The notes beneath the pieces are model-generated. The model saw nothing but the letters and a program-made list of their open reading frames with translations. It searched no databases and was not told the origin of the DNA. From positions 1-64,000 of the forward strand of contig JAJFUE010000142.1 in the NCBI GenBank assembly GCA_021372575.1: a DNA stretch of 64,000 nt, written 5' to 3'. This document shows positions 59,275-64,000 of the stretch, in pieces (position 1 is the stretch's first letter; every line of letters begins with the position of its first letter). A program made the translations under genes and the position numbers. Origin of the DNA: a bacterium. GTDB lineage: Bacteria > Sumerlaeota > Sumerlaeia > MVZB01.

Positions 59275-62202
59275 ATGAGCCGCATCTACTTCTCGCTTCG
59301 GATGTTGTTGATTGCGTGCGTGCTTGCGTCGGCGAGCTACGCGCAGACCGCCATCTACGGCAATGCGATCAATGGCCGCGTGGTTGATGCGGCTACGAGC
59401 GCCCCGCTCTCCGGGGTGCGCGTTTATTGGGGCCCCTGCAAGGCCCTGAATTGTTCCGCGCACCAGTATGTGGTGACGAACCTCGAGGGCCGCTTCCGGA
59501 TCGAAAACCGCGAACCGGGCTTCTACTACCTGATCGCCGCGGCCGGCGATTACGGCCGCCAGGAAATCGACGTGCGCCTGCCGCTCTCCGCCGTCGTCTC
59601 CGTTGTGTTCCGTCTTCAAAAAGGTGGGCCAGGCCAGATGGGTTTATTGGCCGGCAAGGTTCTCAACGCGCAGACGCACGCTCCGATCGCCGGCGCGTGG
59701 GTCGGCTTCCGCGTTACCGAAAGCACCGGCAGATTCACGACAACGACCACGAATCTTGAAGGGCGATTCACTTCCCCGCCGGTGCTGATTGGCGAGCACC
59801 AGGTCCGCTGCGAGGCCAAAGGCTTCGCAGCCGCCGAAGCCTTCGCCATCGTCAGGGACAGCACCACGACGCTGGTCAATCTGAACCTGCAACCGATCGT
59901 CACGCCGACTTACGGCTCGATCGTCGGCAAGGTGACCGATGCGAACACGTCGGCCCCGCTGTCCGGCGCCAGGGTGGTGGTCCAGTTGAGTTCGACCAAC
60001 ACCATCACCACCGAGACGCGCACGAACCTCAACGGCGAATACCATTTCTACCATATCCGGTCCGGCATCGTGAGGGTCTCCGCCGCAAAGGACGGCTACA
60101 ACCCCGCCGTCAGGGAGAACGTGACGGTCCCGGCCGGCGGCTCCGTCAGGGTCGATTTCACGCTCATCCCGAAAGTTTTGACAGGCTCGATCTCCGGCGT
60201 GCTCAAGGCGGCCTTCACCGAAATGCCGCTCGCCGGAGTCCGCGTGTATTACTACAACACCGCAACGTCCGTCACGCAGCCATACGTGACGACGGATGCC
60301 TATGGCAAGTTCAAGATCCTGAGCCTGGCCCCCGGCCCGTATCAGCTCGCGGCCGAGACCGCCGGCTATCCGCGGCAGGTGATGAACGTCAACGTCGTCG
60401 GCGGCCAAGTCACGGAAGTCAGGTTCATCCTTTATCCCGAGGGCCATTACGGCACGCTTTCCGGAACGGTCAAGAACGCCACGACCAAGGCGCCGATCGC
60501 GGGCGCCAGGGTCTATTATCGCCTGGCCGGAACGACAGCGCCGTGGACTTGCGTTATCACCGATCTCGAAGGCCGTTACACCGTCCCGAAAATCAGGGTC
60601 GGCGAGTATCGGCTGACGGCCGAGGCCCAGGGTTATGTCGCCGCCTCCGGCAATGTGACGATCGTGGAAAACACGACCAGCGGTATTGATTTCGAGCTTC
60701 AGCCGTTTGCGACCGCCAAGGGCTCGCTCATGGGCAAGGTGCTCGACGCCAAAACGTCCGCGCCGCTGGCGGGCGCCAGGGTTGTTGTGCAGCGTTGCAA
60801 TATCCCGACGCCGGGCGCTGCCTGCACGGCGACCACCACCGAGACCCGCACCAACGAGAACGGTGAGTTCGCGTTCATCCAGATCCCGGCGGGCCAGGTC
60901 AACGTCATCGCGTTCAAGGACGGCTACGTGTCCAACATGCGGACGGCGTTCGTGCCGCCCGATGGCGTCGCGCAAATCACGCTGCGGCTTTATCCGAAAC
61001 CCCCGACCGGCCGCGTCGTCGGCAATGTCAGGACCGCCGTCGGCGAACAGCCTATCGCCGGAGCGCTCGTCAGGCTTGCGCCCGTCAATGCGACGGCCTT
61101 TGCGATCGTCCAGCCGCCCGATTTCGCGCGTGAAACGCTGACCGACGCCAACGGCCATTACGTCTTCGAGAACGTGCCGGTCGGCAGCTACACCGTCATG
61201 GCGGCCAAGTCGGGTTTTCGCCAGCAGGGCAAGCCCGCTGTCGTTCTGGCCGGCGCGGTGACCGAAGTGAACTTCCTGCTCGCGGCCCTGCCGGTGATCG
61301 AATACGGCAGGCTCGCTGGCCGCGTCGTCGATGCCGTGACCAGCAGGCCGCTTGCCCTCGCGTGGGTCGCCGTCCAGCTTCAGGTCACGGAATCCCTCGG
61401 CGCCACGCCGACCCGGCTCGTGGCCTACACCAACCAATTCGGCGTCTATGAGTTCCCGAAGGTGCCGGTCGGCAGCTGGGCCGTTTATGCCGCCAGGAAG
61501 GGTTACATGCCGCTGGCTCTGCCGGCCACGATCGTGAAGGATCAGCTGGCCAAGCTCGACTTCAGGCTGCAGCCGATCGTCAATCCGGGCGTCATCGAGG
61601 GCACCGTTGCCGATACGAGCGGAACCGCCCTCGCCAACGTCCACGTGATCGTGCCGCTCATCGATCTGCCGCACGTGGCCAACTCCAACACGGCCTTGCA
61701 CGGGATCACCAACGCGGAAGGCCGCTACGTGATCGGCGGCGTCCCCGCCGGCGAGCGCAAGGCCACCGCGTTCAACCGCGAATACATCCCGAAGACCCAG
61801 ACGGTCACGGTGATCGCCAACACGACATCGACGCTCGACTTCGTCCTCGACAAGCGCACGAGTTCCACGACGCAGACGATCGTGGTTACGGCCATCAGCG
61901 CCAGGACCGGAGCGAAACTGGAGGGCGTCCAGGTCGGCGTGCCGGTCTGCGATCTCATCGAGCCGTTCGGCGAGTGGGATCTGTTCCAGGCCGTCACCGG
62001 ACCGGACGGCACGGCGACGCTGAGCGGCATCCCGCTTGGCCAGTTCTTCGTTGCCGGTTCGCTTCTGAATTATCAGCCCGGCTTTGCGCCGTTGCCGGGG
62101 GCGGGCGGTTATCCCACAATCGCCGAAGGAAGCGGCGGCGTCACCCTCATCATGCAACCCGCGTCGGCCCGCAACGCCGCCAGGGGATGGACGCAATACT
62201 AG
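59275..62202 (+). CDS. Secreted protein of ten carboxypeptidase-regulatory-like domains
   Basis: 975 aa. ATG 59275 follows GAGAGGTGAGG; signal peptide MSRIYFSLRMLLIACVLASASYA. Ten repeats beginning with lines such as GKVTDANTSAPLSGARVVV, GTVKNATTKAPIAGARVYY and GRVVDAVTSRPLALAWVAV. The C-terminal three repeats align with those of the upstream paralogue (VPVCDLIEPFGEWDLFQ), so the difference in repeat number lies in the N-terminal part. No transmembrane anchor, so it is secreted or outer-surface attached by other means. A strong terminator follows. Confidence 0.88.
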   Translation: MSRIYFSLRMLLIACVLASASYAQTAIYGNAINGRVVDAATSAPLSGVRVYWGPCKALNCSAHQYVVTNLEGRFRIENREPGFYYLIAAAGDYGRQEIDVRLPLSAVVSVVFRLQKGGPGQMGLLAGKVLNAQTHAPIAGAWVGFRVTESTGRFTTTTTNLEGRFTSPPVLIGEHQVRCEAKGFAAAEAFAIVRDSTTTLVNLNLQPIVTPTYGSIVGKVTDANTSAPLSGARVVVQLSSTNTITTETRTNLNGEYHFYHIRSGIVRVSAAKDGYNPAVRENVTVPAGGSVRVDFTLIPKVLTGSISGVLKAAFTEMPLAGVRVYYYNTATSVTQPYVTTDAYGKFKILSLAPGPYQLAAETAGYPRQVMNVNVVGGQVTEVRFILYPEGHYGTLSGTVKNATTKAPIAGARVYYRLAGTTAPWTCVITDLEGRYTVPKIRVGEYRLTAEAQGYVAASGNVTIVENTTSGIDFELQPFATAKGSLMGKVLDAKTSAPLAGARVVVQRCNIPTPGAACTATTTETRTNENGEFAFIQIPAGQVNVIAFKDGYVSNMRTAFVPPDGVAQITLRLYPKPPTGRVVGNVRTAVGEQPIAGALVRLAPVNATAFAIVQPPDFARETLTDANGHYVFENVPVGSYTVMAAKSGFRQQGKPAVVLAGAVTEVNFLLAALPVIEYGRLAGRVVDAVTSRPLALAWVAVQLQVTESLGATPTRLVAYTNQFGVYEFPKVPVGSWAVYAARKGYMPLALPATIVKDQLAKLDFRLQPIVNPGVIEGTVADTSGTALANVHVIVPLIDLPHVANSNTALHGITNAEGRYVIGGVPAGERKATAFNREYIPKTQTVTVIANTTSTLDFVLDKRTSSTTQTIVVTAISARTGAKLEGVQVGVPVCDLIEPFGEWDLFQAVTGPDGTATLSGIPLGQFFVAGSLLNYQPGFAPLPGAGGYPTIAEGSGGVTLIMQPASARNAARGWTQY

Positions 62203-62507
62203 GCGCGCTCCAATGCGATCAAAAAGCCCCGGTTTCGGCCGGGGCTTTTTTTAGGGACATGAAGAATGGGACGTGGCAATTCATGTCATTTTTGGAACCA
62301 CGAAGTGGTTCGATCTCCAACCCCCGGTCAGATCGCCGTAAAGCCAGAACCGGTTTACCGGTTCGATCATGGAATGCCACGCTTACGTCAAATCTGATTC
62401 ATTTTGAATCCCGTAATGACCAATGTTTGAAAAACTGTTGAGTACAGGTCTAAGATCAAAAAGAATGCATGCCCGATCAATTCAGCGGAAAGCGAAGCGC
62501 CCATTTT
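62203..62507. repeat. 305-nt spacer with terminator and palindromes
   Basis: After the terminator (62221-62252) come two similar hairpins, GAACCACGAAGTGGTTCGATC (about 62290-62310) and GAACCGGTTTACCGGTTCGATC (about 62348-62369), an unlisted palindrome family. No other gene seen. Confidence 0.65.
62221..62252 (+). terminator. Strong intrinsic terminator
   Basis: Perfect 12-bp stem AAAAAGCCCCGG / CCGGGGCTTTTT with loop TTTCGG and a run of T's; a textbook bidirectional-looking terminator 18 nt after the repeat-protein stop. Confidence 0.9.
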
Positions 62508-64000
62508 ATGAAAAGCAGTCGATGCGGATCTGTGACGCTCCTCTTTTGCCTCGTTTGCTTCTTCCACGCTTCGTTCGCGGCCGAACGGCGCGACCTCGCG
62601 GCGTTGCTTCCTGAGGAAACGATCGCGATCGTGCGGGCGCCGGACATGCCCTCGCTGATCCGCGCCTTCGAGGGCTCGCGCCTCGACGACATGTATCACG
62701 ACCAGGACGATGCCAAGGTTTTTCGATCGCTCCGGCGCGAAATCACGAGCGCGCAGGACCGCATGGCGGCGCGCGGCTCGATCTCGAACCGGCAGCTTCG
62801 CGCGTTCGCCCGCGGCGAGGCGATCCTTGCGGCCATCCCGCCGAGCGGCGGCGGCAAATCGGTCCAGTGGGTGTTGCTGTTCGAGCACAGCGGCGACCCG
62901 GCCGTGTTGAAGGCCCTCAACGAAGGCCCCAAACCATCCAATGCCAGGGTCGAAAAATCGCAGCAGCGGATCGGGCCGTTTCCAATGACCCATTTTCGCA
63001 TCGTGCGCGAGGTCGCCGCGAAGATCCCCGGCGCCAAGGGCGGCTCGGACGCCCTGCGCCAGGTCAGCGAAGAATACGACCAATACCTCGGCCCGTCGAT
63101 CGGAGTCTATGGCCCGGCCGCCGGCAATCCCGTGCCGCGCATTCTCGACCGCCTTGCGCGCGCGCAGGCCGGCGAGGCGTTCGCGCCGCCTTCGCTGCTC
63201 ACCGCCACGGATTCCCTGAAGACCCGAGGCCAGGCCGTCCTCGCGGTCGATCTTGGCCGCATTGTGCATCAATCGATTCTTAATATGACGCGCGGCAAGC
63301 AGTCTCTTCTGTTCGATCCGCGCGCGTTCGAAATCTCCGGCGTGCGCGCCGCGGCATCGGTGGATCTGAAACCAGATCGCATCGGCGTCGAGCTCGCGAT
63401 CGAGACGCCCGCCCAGCCCGGCGGCGCGGCGCAGCTTTTGACCCTTGCCGCCCCGCTGCCGCGCAACGCTTCCGATCTTGTTCCGGCCGACGCCTTCGCT
63501 TACACCGCGCTCGGCTATCCGCTCGACGGCGGCTGGCAAAAGCTGCGCGCGGTGTTCGCCGCGGCATCGCCGTCGCTGAACCAATCGCTCCAGATGCAGT
63601 TGCAATCGATTCATCAGGCAACCGGCACCGATGTCGAGGCCGGCCTGTTTCATAATCTCGACAACTCTGTCATCCGATTCGTCTGGCCGAAAAACGGTGG
63701 CAAGTCGCAGCTCGAAATGAGCACGTTCCTCGTGCGCGTCAAGAACGAAAAAGCGTTCCAGGCCTCGCTCGACCTGCTGCTGAAATACATCTCGCAGGGA
63801 TTCGGCCTCTATCAGATCGTGCACGCGCAATACCTGGGCCAACCGCTGTGGGGCTTAAGGCCGGGCCGCCCCGACGTCGCCTCGCAGGTCGAGCCTTCGT
63901 TCTGGTTCGGGCTGGCGGGCGGCTGGGCCGTGTGCGGCATGCGCATCGAGGGCGTGCGCGAGGCAATCCGCCGCATCGGGCAAAACCCCGCCGATTCGCT
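62508..64000 (+). CDS. Secreted protein of unknown function (DUF3352-like), 3' end outside window
   Basis: At least 497 codons, open to the window end. ATG 62508 gives a signal peptide (GSVTLLFCLVCFFHASFAA). An in-frame ATG at 62469 is less likely. After it: LAALLPEETIAIVRAPDMPSL, QLRAFARGEAILAAIP, then a long alpha/beta region (YDQYLGPSIGVYG, SFWFGLAGGWAVCG). This 'substrate-free' layout, opening with LPxxTIAxVRAPD, resembles planctomycete-type DUF3352 proteins. No enzyme motif seen. Confidence 0.75.
   Translation, partial: MKSSRCGSVTLLFCLVCFFHASFAAERRDLAALLPEETIAIVRAPDMPSLIRAFEGSRLDDMYHDQDDAKVFRSLRREITSAQDRMAARGSISNRQLRAFARGEAILAAIPPSGGGKSVQWVLLFEHSGDPAVLKALNEGPKPSNARVEKSQQRIGPFPMTHFRIVREVAAKIPGAKGGSDALRQVSEEYDQYLGPSIGVYGPAAGNPVPRILDRLARAQAGEAFAPPSLLTATDSLKTRGQAVLAVDLGRIVHQSILNMTRGKQSLLFDPRAFEISGVRAAASVDLKPDRIGVELAIETPAQPGGAAQLLTLAAPLPRNASDLVPADAFAYTALGYPLDGGWQKLRAVFAAASPSLNQSLQMQLQSIHQATGTDVEAGLFHNLDNSVIRFVWPKNGGKSQLEMSTFLVRVKNEKAFQASLDLLLKYISQGFGLYQIVHAQYLGQPLWGLRPGRPDVASQVEPSFWFGLAGGWAVCGMRIEGVREAIRRIGQNPADS

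Noticed and set aside
59644-62196. 850-codon minus-strand frame opposite the ten-repeat secreted protein
   Set aside because: Its length comes from repeated plus-strand codons; the translation is Arg/His/Asp-rich without a fold, while the plus strand has a signal peptide, SD and clear repeats.

Overview
The window is high-GC bacterial chromosome from a diderm (Gram-negative-type) organism. It carries lpxB and a lipid-A-type acyltransferase, many secreted proteins with signal peptides, type IV pilin-like genes and flagellar regulators (csrA, fliW, a PilZ protein). The mix of large secreted repeat proteins (kelch, WD40, carboxypeptidase-regulatory domains), orphan prepilins and dense low-complexity intergenic repeats resembles genomes of the PVC group, Candidatus Sumerlaeota or similar lineages. 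That placement is an inference from gene style; I cannot fix a taxon from sequence alone. No rRNA, tRNA, CRISPR array or prophage was seen.

Layout. 0-5 kb: a truncated hypothetical, a 31-aa membrane microprotein with its own terminator, an SRAP (YedK/HMCES) protein, an SDR-like remnant, recJ and a QueD-like gene. 5-14 kb: glycogen phosphorylase, a polytopic membrane protein, valS and a secreted propeller-like protein. 14-21 kb: thiC under a TPP riboswitch, then a plus-strand run of Gfo/Idh oxidoreductase-lpxB-EEP phosphatase-acyltransferase and an alpha/beta hydrolase. 21-29 kb: a hypothetical, a WecB-like protein, hflX, an MFS exporter, a GNAT acetyltransferase, an MNT nucleotidyltransferase and a half-length carB. 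29-37 kb: a polysaccharide-lyase-like protein and two paralogous kelch+prepilin cassettes, then smpB. 37-45 kb: a WD40/SGNH fusion, a PIN toxin with its downstream partner, a secreted beta-helix protein, a low-GC orphan and a dead RAYT transposase. 45-48 kb: a PilZ-csrA-fliW-pilin-pilin block. 48-56.5 kb: a GT-C membrane protein, MarR, a GntR/ABC operon whose permease is interrupted by an amber codon, pheA and a double LAB_N protein. 56.6-64 kb: two giant carboxypeptidase-regulatory-domain proteins and a secreted protein cut by the window end.

The clearest functional unit is at 45-48 kb. A sigma-28-like promoter precedes csrA, and fliW follows it. A sigma-54-like promoter and a hairpin leader precede the major pilin, whose Shine-Dalgarno resembles a CsrA site; csrA's own Shine-Dalgarno does too. 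This suggests a post-transcriptional link between flagellar and pilus programmes.

The second theme is repeats. Intergenic gaps hold several families of palindromic REP-like units and short-period degenerate repeats. Many supply the stop codons of neighbouring genes. One copy forms helix P3 of the TPP riboswitch, another lies in frame inside a glycosyltransferase-like gene, and a 323-bp foldback element separates marR from the GntR operon. A dead REP-associated transposase in the same window is a plausible relative of whatever mobilised the REP-like units.
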